A stretch of DNA of 34,222 nucleotides. Origin: an uncultured Clostridia bacterium. Lineage in GTDB: Bacteria > Bacillota > Clostridia > Christensenellales > Aristaeellaceae. Shown piece by piece: positions 7,582-15,066 of the stretch. Location of the stretch: NCBI GenBank assembly GCA_946536315.1, contig CAMNEH010000018.1:1-34222 (forward strand). Direction: 5' to 3'. Position numbers and translations under genes: made by a program. The stretch's first letter is position 1. Each line of letters begins with the position of its first letter. The notes under the pieces are model-generated. The model saw nothing but the letters and a program-made list of their open reading frames with translations, was not told the origin of the DNA and did no database searches.

Positions 7582-8219
7582 TCTATTGGCACGGACATTC
7601 TGAGTTTCTGCTGGAAAGCGCCGATGGGTATCGTGTCCTCACGGACCCATTCGATGCGCATGTAGGCTATCCCATGCATACGACGTCAGCGGACGCGGTC
7701 ACAGTATCGCACGCGCATGGCGATCACAGCTATACTGACAAAGTGAACGGACATCCGATGATCCTTTCATCCGAAGGGACCACCCGGCTGTCACCCACAG
7801 TGACGGTTCAATCTGTCACCGCGCCGCACGACGGTGAAGGCGGCCAAAAACGCGGAATGACGCTGCTGACCGTCATCACCATGGACGGCCTCCGTATTGC
7901 CCACCTGGGCGACCTTGGCTGCGCGCTGAATGATACGCAGCAGGCCTTTCTTCGCGACACCGACATCCTGATGATTCCTGTAGGCGGTTTTTACACCATC
8001 GACGGGGAATCGGCCGCCGACATCGTGCAGCGGCTTTCGCCGCGCATTGTCATTCCTATGCACTTTAAGACGAAGTATAATCATGACTGGCCGATTTCGG
8101 ATGAAGAGCCCTTCTTCCGCGCGCTCGGTCTCCCCCGGCCTGAGCCGCTGCCGCTGCTTCGTGTTACCAGGGAGGATCTATCCTGCCAGCCGCAGTGCTG
8201 CATGTTTCAAATCGTTTGA
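7575..8219 (+). CDS. Metallo-beta-lactamase-fold hydrolase (YtkL/UlaG-like)
   Basis: A 214-residue MBL-fold protein of the single-domain UPF0173/UlaG-like group. The metal motif SHAHGDHSY (HxHxDH) lies at about 45-53, a later ligand HLGD at about 114-117, and PMHF at about 156-159 supplies the last histidine. Relatives hydrolyse lactones or phosphodiesters, but the group is broad and the substrate here is unknown. AAGGAG lies about 9 bases before the ATG, which overlaps the upstream stop, so the gene is likely co-translated with the unrecognised protein. A terminator follows, closing the block. Confidence 0.85.
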   Translation: MLIYWHGHSEFLLESADGYRVLTDPFDAHVGYPMHTTSADAVTVSHAHGDHSYTDKVNGHPMILSSEGTTRLSPTVTVQSVTAPHDGEGGQKRGMTLLTVITMDGLRIAHLGDLGCALNDTQQAFLRDTDILMIPVGGFYTIDGESAADIVQRLSPRIVIPMHFKTKYNHDWPISDEEPFFRALGLPRPEPLPLLRVTREDLSCQPQCCMFQIV

Positions 8220-8242
8220 CCGCATGGCTGCTTATGCTTCCG

Positions 8243-8268
8243 CTCCGGTCTATCCGCCGGAGTTTTTT
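8243..8268 (+). terminator. Rho-independent terminator after the MBL gene
   Basis: CTCCGG (8243-8248) pairs with CCGGAG (8257-8262) over an 8-base loop, followed at once by six T. It separates the envelope block from the nrdD promoter region. Confidence 0.75.
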
Positions 8269-8291
8269 AACATTCCTTTTTTGGTTTTGTA

Positions 8292-8338
8292 ATACAACAT
8301 ATAGATTTGTCACATATTTTTAATACAATATATTGACA
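8292..8338 (+). promoter_or_regulatory. Tandem NrdR boxes upstream of nrdD
   Basis: Two related 16-base sites, ATACAACATATAGATT (8292-8307) and ATACAATATATTGACA (8323-8338), fit the NrdR box (ACAC-A-TATAT-GTGT type). Their starts are 31 bases apart, close to three helical turns, as is typical for this ATP-cone repressor of ribonucleotide reductase genes. The second box overlaps the -35 TTGACA, so NrdR binding would block polymerase when dATP is high. The nrdR gene itself is not in the window. Confidence 0.82.
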
Positions 8339-8361
8339 AGCTGCGGGATATGTGTTAGTCT
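8333..8361 (+). promoter_or_regulatory. Promoter of nrdD-trxB
   Basis: TTGACA (8333-8338), a 17-base spacer and TAGTCT (8356-8361), preceded by TGTG. The -35 is perfect but the -10 is weak, and it is overlapped by the downstream NrdR box. Confidence 0.72.
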
Positions 8362-8372
8362 ATATCATGCTC

Positions 8373-8393
8373 TGGACCTGAGAGTCCGGTCCA
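8373..8393 (+). other. Hairpin in the nrdD leader
   Basis: TGGACC (8373-8378) pairs with GGTCCA (8388-8393), with a 9-base loop that itself contains a GTCC able to pair with GGAC as an alternative. It lies in the short leader between the promoter and the ribosome site (AAAGGAG at 8410-8416). There is no T-run, so it is not a terminator. Confidence 0.4.
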
Positions 8394-8422
8394 CAAAATG
8401 CAAGCTCTGAAAGGAGTCATAC

Positions 8423-10891
8423 ATGTACCAGGTGGTCAAGCGCGATGGGAAGGTCGTCGATTTTTCCATCAACAAAATTTCGTCTGCAATCACGAAGGCC
8501 TTTGACGCCATCGGAAAGCAGTACCATCCAAGCGTCATCGAATTGATTTCGCTGCGTGTTACGTCCAATTTTGACAACAAGATCAAAAACGACCGGATTA
8601 CTGTCGAAGAAATACAGGACAGCGTTGAGGAAGTGCTCTCCCAGTCCGGGTACGGCGATGTCGCGAAAGCCTATATCCTGTATCGCAAACAGCGCGAGAA
8701 GGTACGCAATATCAATTCAACCCTGCTCAATTACAAGGATCTGGTGGACAACTATCTCCAGATCCGCAATTGGCGCGTCAAGGAGAATTCGACTGTCTCA
8801 TATTCCGTCGGCGGCCTGATTCTTTCCAATTCTGGGGCCATTACCGCCAATTACTGGCTCAGCGAAGTGTATGATGAAGAGGTCACCAATGCGCATCGCA
8901 GCGCGGCCATTCATCTGCACGACCTTTCCATGCTGACCGGTTACTGCGCCGGCTGGAGCCTGAAGCAGCTGATTCAGGAGGGGTTGGGCGGCGTACCCGG
9001 CAAAATTACCTCTTCCCCTGCCAATCATCTTTCCACGCTGTGCAACCAGATGGTCAATTTCCTGGGGATCATGCAGAATGAATGGGCTGGCGCGCAGGCT
9101 TTCTCGTCCTTTGATACCTATCTTGCGCCGTTTGTCCGCGTGGACAACCTCTCGCAGAAGGAAGTCAAGCAGTGCATTCAATCCTTCATCTATGGCGTGA
9201 ATACGCCCAGCCGCTGGGGCACGCAGGCGCCGTTTTCCAACGTGACGCTGGACTGGGTGGTCCCGAATGACCTGAAGAACCTGCCGGCGATCATCGGTGG
9301 CAAAGAGATGGACTTCACCTATGGCGACTGCCAGCGCGAGATGGATATGGTCAACAAGGCCTTCATCGAGATCATGATCGAGGGCGACGCGAATGGCCGC
9401 GGATTCCAGTATCCGATCCCGACCTATTCGATTACGCGCGATTTTGACTGGTCCGAAACCGAAAACAACAAGCTGCTGTTTGAAATGACTGCCAAATATG
9501 GCACGCCATACTTTTCCAACTATATCAATTCCGACATGGAGCCCAGCGATGTACGGTCTATGTGCTGCCGTCTGCGGCTGGACCTTCGCGAGCTGCGGAA
9601 AAAATCGGGCGGCTTCTTTGGCTCCGGCGAATCGACCGGTTCTGTGGGCGTCGTGACGATCAATATGCCGCGCATCGGCTATCTGGCCGCTGACGAGAAG
9701 GATTTTTATCAGCGCCTGGACGCGCTGATGGACATTGCCGCCCGCAGCCTGAAAACCAAGAGGACCGTCATTACCAAGCTGCTGGATATGGGGCTTTATC
9801 CCTACACCAAGCGCTACCTGGGCACATTTGACAATCACTTTTCCACGATCGGCCTGGTGGGCATGAATGAGGCGTGTCTGAACGCCCGCTGGCTGAAGGC
9901 GGACCTGACAGACGCCAGGGCGCAGCGCTTTACCCGGGACGTGCTCAACCATATGCGTGAGCGTCTTTCTGATTATCAGGAGCAGTACGGCGATCTGTAC
10001 AATCTGGAGGCAACGCCGGCGGAATCGACGACCTACCGCTTCGCCAAACATGATAAGGAACAGTTCCCGGACATCATCACCGCCAACATGAATGGCACAC
10101 CCTACTACACCAACTCCTCCCATCTGCCGGTAGGCTACACGGAGGATGTGTATTCTGCGCTGGATATTCAGGATGATCTTCAGGTACTGTACACCTCCGG
10201 CACGGTGTTCCACGCCTTCCTGGGCGAAAAGCTGCCCGACTGGAAGGCAGCGGCGAATCTGGTGCGTAAGATCGCGGAAAACTACAAACTGCCATATTAC
10301 ACGCTTTCGCCGACCTATTCGGTCTGCGCGGATCATGGTTACCTGACCGGCGAGCAGTACACCTGCCCGATCTGCGGCAAGAAGACCGAGGTATACAGCC
10401 GCATTACCGGCTATTATCGTCCTGTGCAGAACTGGAATGACGGAAAGGTGCAGGAATTCAAGGACCGCCGTGTATACAATGTCGGTCGCTCAGTGCTGCG
10501 CCACACCGGTCCTCTCCAGGCGCCCGCTGTTCAAAATGACGCCGCTATCGAAGCGGCGATGGAGCCGGCGTGCTGCGCGCCTGAAACGCCGTACATCCAG
10601 CCCGATCCACCGGCGGAGTCCCCCAAACCTGTGATGCCCGAAAAGGTATTTGTCAGTCAGGCTGAAAAAATCCTGCTGTTCAAAACGCCGACTTGTCCCA
10701 ATTGTAAAGCTGCTTCTGCCCTGCTCGACCGCGCTGGCGTGCAATACCAGACGCTGAACGCCAACGAGGAGCGTGAGCTGGTGCAGCAATACGAAGTCAA
10801 GCAGGCCCCGACGCTGGTGCTGGTCGATGGGCAGCATGTGACAAAATATCGCGGTGTTTCGGACATCAAAGGTTGGCTGATGCATCGCTGA
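8423..10891 (+). CDS. nrdD: Anaerobic ribonucleoside-triphosphate reductase with C-terminal glutaredoxin-like domain
   Basis: An 822-residue class III ribonucleotide reductase that makes dNTPs from NTPs without oxygen. Domains: ATP-cone (about 3-90, VVKRDGKVVDFSINKI), catalytic ten-stranded barrel with Cys175 in GYCAGW and Cys381-Cys382 before the RLRLDLREL helix, a zinc site using the CADH and CPIC segments, and the glycyl-radical loop SRITGY with the radical Gly663. After a Pro-rich linker (about 705-745) comes a thioredoxin/glutaredoxin-type domain (about 747-822) with CPNC at 758-761 and a TLVLVDG strand. NrdD proteins are usually about 600-720 residues, so the redoxin is an added domain, presumably supplying electrons in place of formate. 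The radical activase NrdG is not encoded nearby. trxB follows after 14 bases. Confidence 0.95.
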   Translation: MYQVVKRDGKVVDFSINKISSAITKAFDAIGKQYHPSVIELISLRVTSNFDNKIKNDRITVEEIQDSVEEVLSQSGYGDVAKAYILYRKQREKVRNINSTLLNYKDLVDNYLQIRNWRVKENSTVSYSVGGLILSNSGAITANYWLSEVYDEEVTNAHRSAAIHLHDLSMLTGYCAGWSLKQLIQEGLGGVPGKITSSPANHLSTLCNQMVNFLGIMQNEWAGAQAFSSFDTYLAPFVRVDNLSQKEVKQCIQSFIYGVNTPSRWGTQAPFSNVTLDWVVPNDLKNLPAIIGGKEMDFTYGDCQREMDMVNKAFIEIMIEGDANGRGFQYPIPTYSITRDFDWSETENNKLLFEMTAKYGTPYFSNYINSDMEPSDVRSMCCRLRLDLRELRKKSGGFFGSGESTGSVGVVTINMPRIGYLAADEKDFYQRLDALMDIAARSLKTKRTVITKLLDMGLYPYTKRYLGTFDNHFSTIGLVGMNEACLNARWLKADLTDARAQRFTRDVLNHMRERLSDYQEQYGDLYNLEATPAESTTYRFAKHDKEQFPDIITANMNGTPYYTNSSHLPVGYTEDVYSALDIQDDLQVLYTSGTVFHAFLGEKLPDWKAAANLVRKIAENYKLPYYTLSPTYSVCADHGYLTGEQYTCPICGKKTEVYSRITGYYRPVQNWNDGKVQEFKDRRVYNVGRSVLRHTGPLQAPAVQNDAAIEAAMEPACCAPETPYIQPDPPAESPKPVMPEKVFVSQAEKILLFKTPTCPNCKAASALLDRAGVQYQTLNANEERELVQQYEVKQAPTLVLVDGQHVTKYRGVSDIKGWLMHR

Positions 10892-10905
10892 GAGGATGTT
10901 TTCCC

Positions 10906-11844
10906 ATGATTCATGATGTGATCATTATTGGCGGCGGTCCGGCAGGCATGACCGCCGCCCTTTATGCCCTGAGAAACGGAAAATCGGTGTGTGTGATCGA
11001 GCGTGAAGGCTTCGGGGGCCAGATCACGCATTCTCCCCGGGTCGAGAATTACCCTGGTATCGCCAGCATGAGCGGCAACGAATTCGCCGATACGCTGATG
11101 AGCCAGATCATGAATCTTGGCGCGGATATCGAGCTGGAAAACGCGCAGCAAGTCATTAAGACGGATCGTCTTTTTAACGTTCATACCGAAGAAGGCAGCG
11201 CACATCAGGGACGTTCCGTCATTCTGGCGACCGGCGTCAAGCATAGGCTTCTCGGCCTGGACGGGGAACAGGAGCTCACCGGTAACGGCGTTTCTTATTG
11301 CGCGGTGTGCGACGGCGATTTTTTCGCAGGCGAAAACGTTTGCGTGGTCGGCGGCGGCAACAGCGCGCTACAGGACGCGCTGCTGCTCAGCGCCAAATGT
11401 GCGTCAGTCACGGTCGTTCAGGACCTGCCGGCGCTAACGGCTGAACAAGTGCTGCAAAAGCAAGCGATGCATCGGGACAATATCAGTATTCAGACCAACG
11501 CGCGTGTCACGGCGCTTCTGCAGCAGGACGGGCAGCTGACCGGCATACGCGTACAGTCCGATCAGGGCGCTCCCAGGGATATCCCCTGCAGCGGGCTGTT
11601 CATCGCGATCGGTCTGGTGCCGGACAATGCGCCCTTCCGGAATCTCGCTGCGTTGACCCCTCAGGGCTATTTTGATGCCGACGAGCGGTGCTTGACCGGC
11701 ACACCGGGGGTTTTCACAGCGGGAGACTGCCGGAATAAAAATATCCGCCAGCTGACCACCGCCGTCGGAGACGGGGCTGTGGCTGCGCTGGCGGCCTGCA
11801 GGTATGTGGATGCCGTTATGGCAGATCATCCGGATGGATGCTGA
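10906..11844 (+). CDS. trxB: Thioredoxin reductase-like FAD/NADPH disulfide reductase
   Basis: A 312-residue low-molecular-weight thioredoxin reductase. FAD-binding GGGPAG lies at 9-14 with a glutamate ending the second strand, and the redox-active C132-AV-C135-DGDF follows. A second dinucleotide site (VVGGGNSALQDA) binds NADPH, and a final FTAGDCRNKNIRQL segment holds the flavin. It moves electrons from NADPH to a redoxin. Because it is directly downstream of a reductase that carries its own redoxin domain, the likely partner is that NrdD tail. An upstream in-frame ATG exists inside nrdD, but AGAGGA sits 9-10 bases before the ATG used here. Its last 29 bases overlap the end of convergent birA. 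Confidence 0.93.
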   Translation: MIHDVIIIGGGPAGMTAALYALRNGKSVCVIEREGFGGQITHSPRVENYPGIASMSGNEFADTLMSQIMNLGADIELENAQQVIKTDRLFNVHTEEGSAHQGRSVILATGVKHRLLGLDGEQELTGNGVSYCAVCDGDFFAGENVCVVGGGNSALQDALLLSAKCASVTVVQDLPALTAEQVLQKQAMHRDNISIQTNARVTALLQQDGQLTGIRVQSDQGAPRDIPCSGLFIAIGLVPDNAPFRNLAALTPQGYFDADERCLTGTPGVFTAGDCRNKNIRQLTTAVGDGAVAALAACRYVDAVMADHPDGC

Positions 11845-12799
11845 TTTCTCCGGAGGACAGCGTACAATCCGTGCCATCATCCAATTGGACGGTCAGGTGC
11901 CCCTGGTCGTCTATTTTTTTGCCCATCCCGTGGTAAGATTGGCCGTTTTTTGAAAATGACAGTGGACGGCCCAGCGCCATCGAGCGTTCCCGGTAGGCAT
12001 CCAGCCAGTGATCCGTACGGGGCAGCGCCGCGGACATACGCAGAAATGCCGCGGTAATGTCGGCAGCCAGTACATTGCGATTGATGGCGCCCAGGGACCC
12101 CGCCACCTCGGCGATCTCCGACGGAAACCGCTCTGTGGTCAGGTTGATCCCAATGCCGCATACAACCGCGCATATGGCCTGCTGTTCCGGATCAGCGACC
12201 GCTTCCGTCAGGATACCCGCTATCTTTTTTCTATTCAGGAACAGGTCATTCACCCACTTGATCATGGGCGACAGGCCGGAGCATTCTTCAATCACGGTGG
12301 CGGCAGCAACGGCCATCACCTGCGTGCACAGCGCGGCTGTGTCAAGTGAGAGGGCGGTCGGCCATACGACCGTCATGTACAGCCCGGTCGATGAAGGCGA
12401 ATAAAATGAATGCCCCTGCCGTCCGCGTCCGTTCAGCTGCTGATCCGCCACCAGCAGCAGCGGTCTTGCCAGATCATGGGCGCGGCGTTTCGCTTCATTA
12501 TTGGTGGAATCGATGATATCAAACACGTGCACGTCGGCGCTGACGCCGCCGGCCCTGAGCCGTTCAAGAATGGCCGCCTCAGACAACTGATCCGGCAACG
12601 CGCGCAGGCAGTATCCTCTGTTGCGGACAGACTCGATCTGATATCCTCGTGCAAGCAGCGCATGGACGGATTTCATCACCGCCGCCCGGGATACCCCAAA
12701 TCGGGAGGCCATCTGTTCACCGGAAACAAATTGATCCTCTGCCTGCGTCAGGGTCGTCAGTATGCCCTGCTGCACTGATGTCAAAGGTCTGTGATCCAT
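11816..12799 (-). CDS. birA: Biotin-[acetyl-CoA-carboxylase] ligase / biotin operon repressor
   Basis: A 327-residue bifunctional protein. A winged helix-turn-helix (about 8-66, FVSGEQMASRFGVSRAAVMK) would bind DNA. The ligase domain has DSTNNEA at 97-103, the biotinyl-AMP loop GRGRQG at 124-129, KWVNDL at 181-186 followed by KKIAGIL, and a C-terminal SH3-like part. It joins biotin to carboxylase carrier proteins and, when idle, represses biotin genes. The ATG overlaps the anmK stop (ATGA), so the long upstream extension of the open frame is rejected. Its own ribosome site is weak, suggesting coupling to anmK. No biotin operator is visible in the window. Confidence 0.93.
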   Translation of the reverse strand: MDHRPLTSVQQGILTTLTQAEDQFVSGEQMASRFGVSRAAVMKSVHALLARGYQIESVRNRGYCLRALPDQLSEAAILERLRAGGVSADVHVFDIIDSTNNEAKRRAHDLARPLLLVADQQLNGRGRQGHSFYSPSSTGLYMTVVWPTALSLDTAALCTQVMAVAAATVIEECSGLSPMIKWVNDLFLNRKKIAGILTEAVADPEQQAICAVVCGIGINLTTERFPSEIAEVAGSLGAINRNVLAADITAAFLRMSAALPRTDHWLDAYRERSMALGRPLSFSKNGQSYHGMGKKIDDQGHLTVQLDDGTDCTLSSGEISIHPDDLP

Positions 12800-13980
12800 C
12801 ACTGTGAGATTTTCCCCATCACCACGGGATGCCGCGCGCCTGTCACGCGGGGAACGTTGTTGTCGATCCCGTGAAGGCATTCGTTGGCGAGCACCGCGAA
12901 GGCTACTGCCTCTTTGGCGTCTCCGTTCATGCCAATATCTTCATTCGTCTTTACAGGGACCGGGAGCGCCTCGCGAAGCATCCGCATCAGCGTATGATTG
13001 TGCGCGCCGCCCCCGCCGACGATCAGCAGCTCCGGCCTGTCCGGGCAGTACCGCTCCCAGGACAGGAAAATGCTCTGCGCGGTCAGTTGAGTGGCTGTGG
13101 CGATGATATCGTTCCTACTCAGGCTCAGTTCATGCGCTCTTTGCAATACTTGTTTGACATACGAGTCACCAAAGTATTCTCTGCCAGTCGTCTTGGGCGG
13201 TATTTTCGCAAAATACGGGTCTGAAAGCATCCATTCGAGCAGCTCAGCGTTGACTTGGCCCTGCGCGGCGAAACGGCCGTCCTCATCCCAACGGCACTCT
13301 CCGCCGGTCAATTCAGCTACAAGCCGGTCAATGACCATGTTGCCGGGGCCTGTGTCAAATGCGTATACCTGATCGAGCGAGCAGCCCCGGGGAAGAACGG
13401 TCAGGTTGCCGATACCGCCGATATTCTGCAGACCGATGTGCTGCGTCTCGCTGCGGTACAGCAGATACTCCGAATATGGCACCAGCGGCGCCGCCTGGCC
13501 GCCCGCCGCCATGTCGCGGACGCGAAAGTCGCTGATGACCGGACAGCCGAGGCCTTCCGCGATGACGGAAGCTTCCCCCAGCTGCAATGTGGACGCGATC
13601 TGCATCCCCAGATAGGGTTCCGCTACCGGGATGTGGTACAGGGTCTGCCCGTGACTGCCCACCAAATCCACGTCATCATGGCTGAGCCCTGCCTGCTTGC
13701 ACACGGCATAACAAGCCGCCAGGCCCTGATAGCCCAGCCAAAAATTCATTTGGCTGAGGCTTTTCGAGCCGCCTTCCTCGCCCAGGGCGAGACGCAGGAT
13801 TTCCGCGCGTTCCTGTTCCGAATACTCGATCGTAGTAAAGCCGAGCAGTCTGGCGCTGGTCTTTGTGCCACAGCCCGTCAGCTGGACAAGCGCGGCATCC
13901 ATACCGTCCAGCGATGTCCCGCTCATCAGTCCGATGATGTTCAGGGACGGTTTTTGAAGTATTTCCCCCAGTGTTTTCAC
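12799..13980 (-). CDS. anmK: Anhydro-N-acetylmuramic acid kinase
   Basis: A 393-residue sugar kinase of the ASKHA fold. The N-terminal GLMSGTSLDGMD (17-28) binds ATP phosphates, and the central AFDTGPGNMVID, with a catalytic Asp, and the late VGGGGAHN adenosine loop are typical of AnmK. It opens and phosphorylates 1,6-anhydro-MurNAc, a product of lytic transglycosylases, feeding peptidoglycan recycling. I choose a GTG start at 13980 because GGGGGAG lies 7 bases upstream and the protein then begins right at the conserved region; an ATG at 14016 would add 12 basic residues with no clear ribosome site. MurQ etherase, the usual next enzyme, is not in the window. Confidence 0.92.
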   Translation of the reverse strand: MKTLGEILQKPSLNIIGLMSGTSLDGMDAALVQLTGCGTKTSARLLGFTTIEYSEQERAEILRLALGEEGGSKSLSQMNFWLGYQGLAACYAVCKQAGLSHDDVDLVGSHGQTLYHIPVAEPYLGMQIASTLQLGEASVIAEGLGCPVISDFRVRDMAAGGQAAPLVPYSEYLLYRSETQHIGLQNIGGIGNLTVLPRGCSLDQVYAFDTGPGNMVIDRLVAELTGGECRWDEDGRFAAQGQVNAELLEWMLSDPYFAKIPPKTTGREYFGDSYVKQVLQRAHELSLSRNDIIATATQLTAQSIFLSWERYCPDRPELLIVGGGGAHNHTLMRMLREALPVPVKTNEDIGMNGDAKEAVAFAVLANECLHGIDNNVPRVTGARHPVVMGKISQ

Positions 13981-14032
13981 ACTTCGTCTCCCCCGTCGTT
14001 TTGATAATCGATTCAACCGGTCCAGGACCGTG

Positions 14033-14875
14033 CTACAGGCGCTGCAAAATACTGTCCATCATGTGGTCCTGCTCTACTTTTCCCAGCACCCGGCCGATCA
14101 GCCGGACATCGTCGTCATCTGTCAGTTTCATGGCCCGGTAGGCTTTATTATGGGAAAACAGCCCGGTTTTGCGGTATTCCTTGATATAGGCGGCGCCTGA
14201 AACGATAAATATACCGATTTCTCCCTGCTCGATGCTGGGCGTATGCTGTACGTATACATAGTCGCCGCTGTGATATGTCGGTTCCATGCTGTTCCCGTTG
14301 ACGACGTAGATCGCGTCCGCCTGTCTCGCCAACCTGTTATCGAGTACAAAGGCGTTGTGCGGCTCCGGTGTCTCGTCGTTCGGAACACCGGTGCCGGCGG
14401 CGACACCCAGCGCCTGCACCGGCAAACAGACACACTGCCGGATCTGACGCACGGAATCCTGCATTTTGGCTTCCTGCTCCGCCAGCATGCGCAGCAGCTG
14501 TGCAGCCATCCTTCGGCGTTCCTGTCCGAGACTGCGGAAATCCTGAATCAGGCTGGATTCCTGCTCTGGCACGGCAGGGTCACATTCAATGTCAAAAAAA
14601 ACATGTAAGGGAATCTGAAGCAGCTCGCAGAGCTTGGGCACCGCGTCGATATCCGGCCTGGATACACCGTTTTCCCAATTGGAGATTGTATTGGTGCTGT
14701 AGCCCAGGGCTGCGCCGACGGAGCGCTGGTCGAGCCCCTGACGTTCCCTGTAGCGGCGGATGATATTGCCGTAATGTGTCGTGCGTTTCTCGGAGATCGG
14801 TACAGAATGCGATTTGCGTGTCCGCTCAAAGGACGATATCGCCTGTTCCTGGTCTTTTAAGCGGGCTTTCCTCAT
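14033..14875 (-). CDS. LexA-like XRE-family regulator with S24 self-cleavage domain
   Basis: A 280-residue regulator. After a charged tail, an XRE-type HTH spans about 36-92 (QRSVGAALGYSTNTISNWENG). A helical linker follows, then an S24/LexA-type peptidase domain: probable Ala160-Gly161 cleavage bond (LGVAAGTG), nucleophile Ser196 in GNSMEPT and Lys232 in AAYIKEY. The 35-residue gap from Gly to Ser and the 36-residue Ser-Lys gap nearly match LexA. Family members act as stress- or prophage-type repressors that cleave themselves, though some are ordinary regulators. AAGGAGG lies 7 bases before the ATG. It heads the anmK-birA operon and lies divergent to the cellobiose phosphorylase gene, so either could be its target. 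No phage genes are nearby. Confidence 0.88.
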   Translation of the reverse strand: MRKARLKDQEQAISSFERTRKSHSVPISEKRTTHYGNIIRRYRERQGLDQRSVGAALGYSTNTISNWENGVSRPDIDAVPKLCELLQIPLHVFFDIECDPAVPEQESSLIQDFRSLGQERRRMAAQLLRMLAEQEAKMQDSVRQIRQCVCLPVQALGVAAGTGVPNDETPEPHNAFVLDNRLARQADAIYVVNGNSMEPTYHSGDYVYVQHTPSIEQGEIGIFIVSGAAYIKEYRKTGLFSHNKAYRAMKLTDDDDVRLIGRVLGKVEQDHMMDSILQRL

Positions 14876-14905
14876 ACAGCGGCCTCCTTCGGATAACTCG
14901 CTCGC

Positions 14906-14934
14906 ATTATACCACCAAGTGGCTCACCCGGCAA
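14906..14934 (-). promoter_or_regulatory. Promoter of the XRE-S24/anmK/birA operon
   Basis: On the minus strand TTGCCG (14934-14929), a 17-base spacer and a perfect TATAAT (14911-14906). The ribosome site AAGGAGG follows about 20 bases downstream. Confidence 0.7.
14912..14922. promoter_or_regulatory. Palindrome inside the promoter, possible operator
   Basis: CCAC-CAA-GTGG is a perfect inverted repeat with a 3-base centre, sitting directly beside the -10 within the -10/-35 spacer of the regulator's own promoter. An S24 or XRE dimer bound here would block polymerase. I saw no second copy near the divergent promoter, so the assignment is an inference. Confidence 0.4.
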
Positions 14935-14980
14935 GTCATTCGCGGACGTTAGGATTTTTTTCTCTGTTGTGCAGAAATGA

Positions 14981-15009
14981 TTGACAAACAACCATGAAAA
15001 GTTTAAGAT
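14981..15009 (+). promoter_or_regulatory. Promoter of the cellobiose phosphorylase gene
   Basis: TTGACA (14981-14986), 17 bases, TAAGAT (15004-15009). A near-consensus SigA promoter about 50 bases ahead of the ATG, with a purine-rich GGCGAGG ribosome site. Confidence 0.75.
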
Positions 15010-15066
15010 AGCTTTGCCTGCATACAGGTAACATGATCAGATGATGAGAAAGGCGAGGAATCAGAA

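Noticed and set aside
8798-10336. 512-codon open frame on the minus strand opposite nrdD
   Set aside because: It lies wholly inside the clear NrdD gene, shows no recognisable motif and has the look of a codon-bias shadow.
14033-14875. Prophage repressor, suggesting an integrated element
   Set aside because: No integrase, phage structural gene or attachment repeat was seen, and the neighbours are housekeeping genes.
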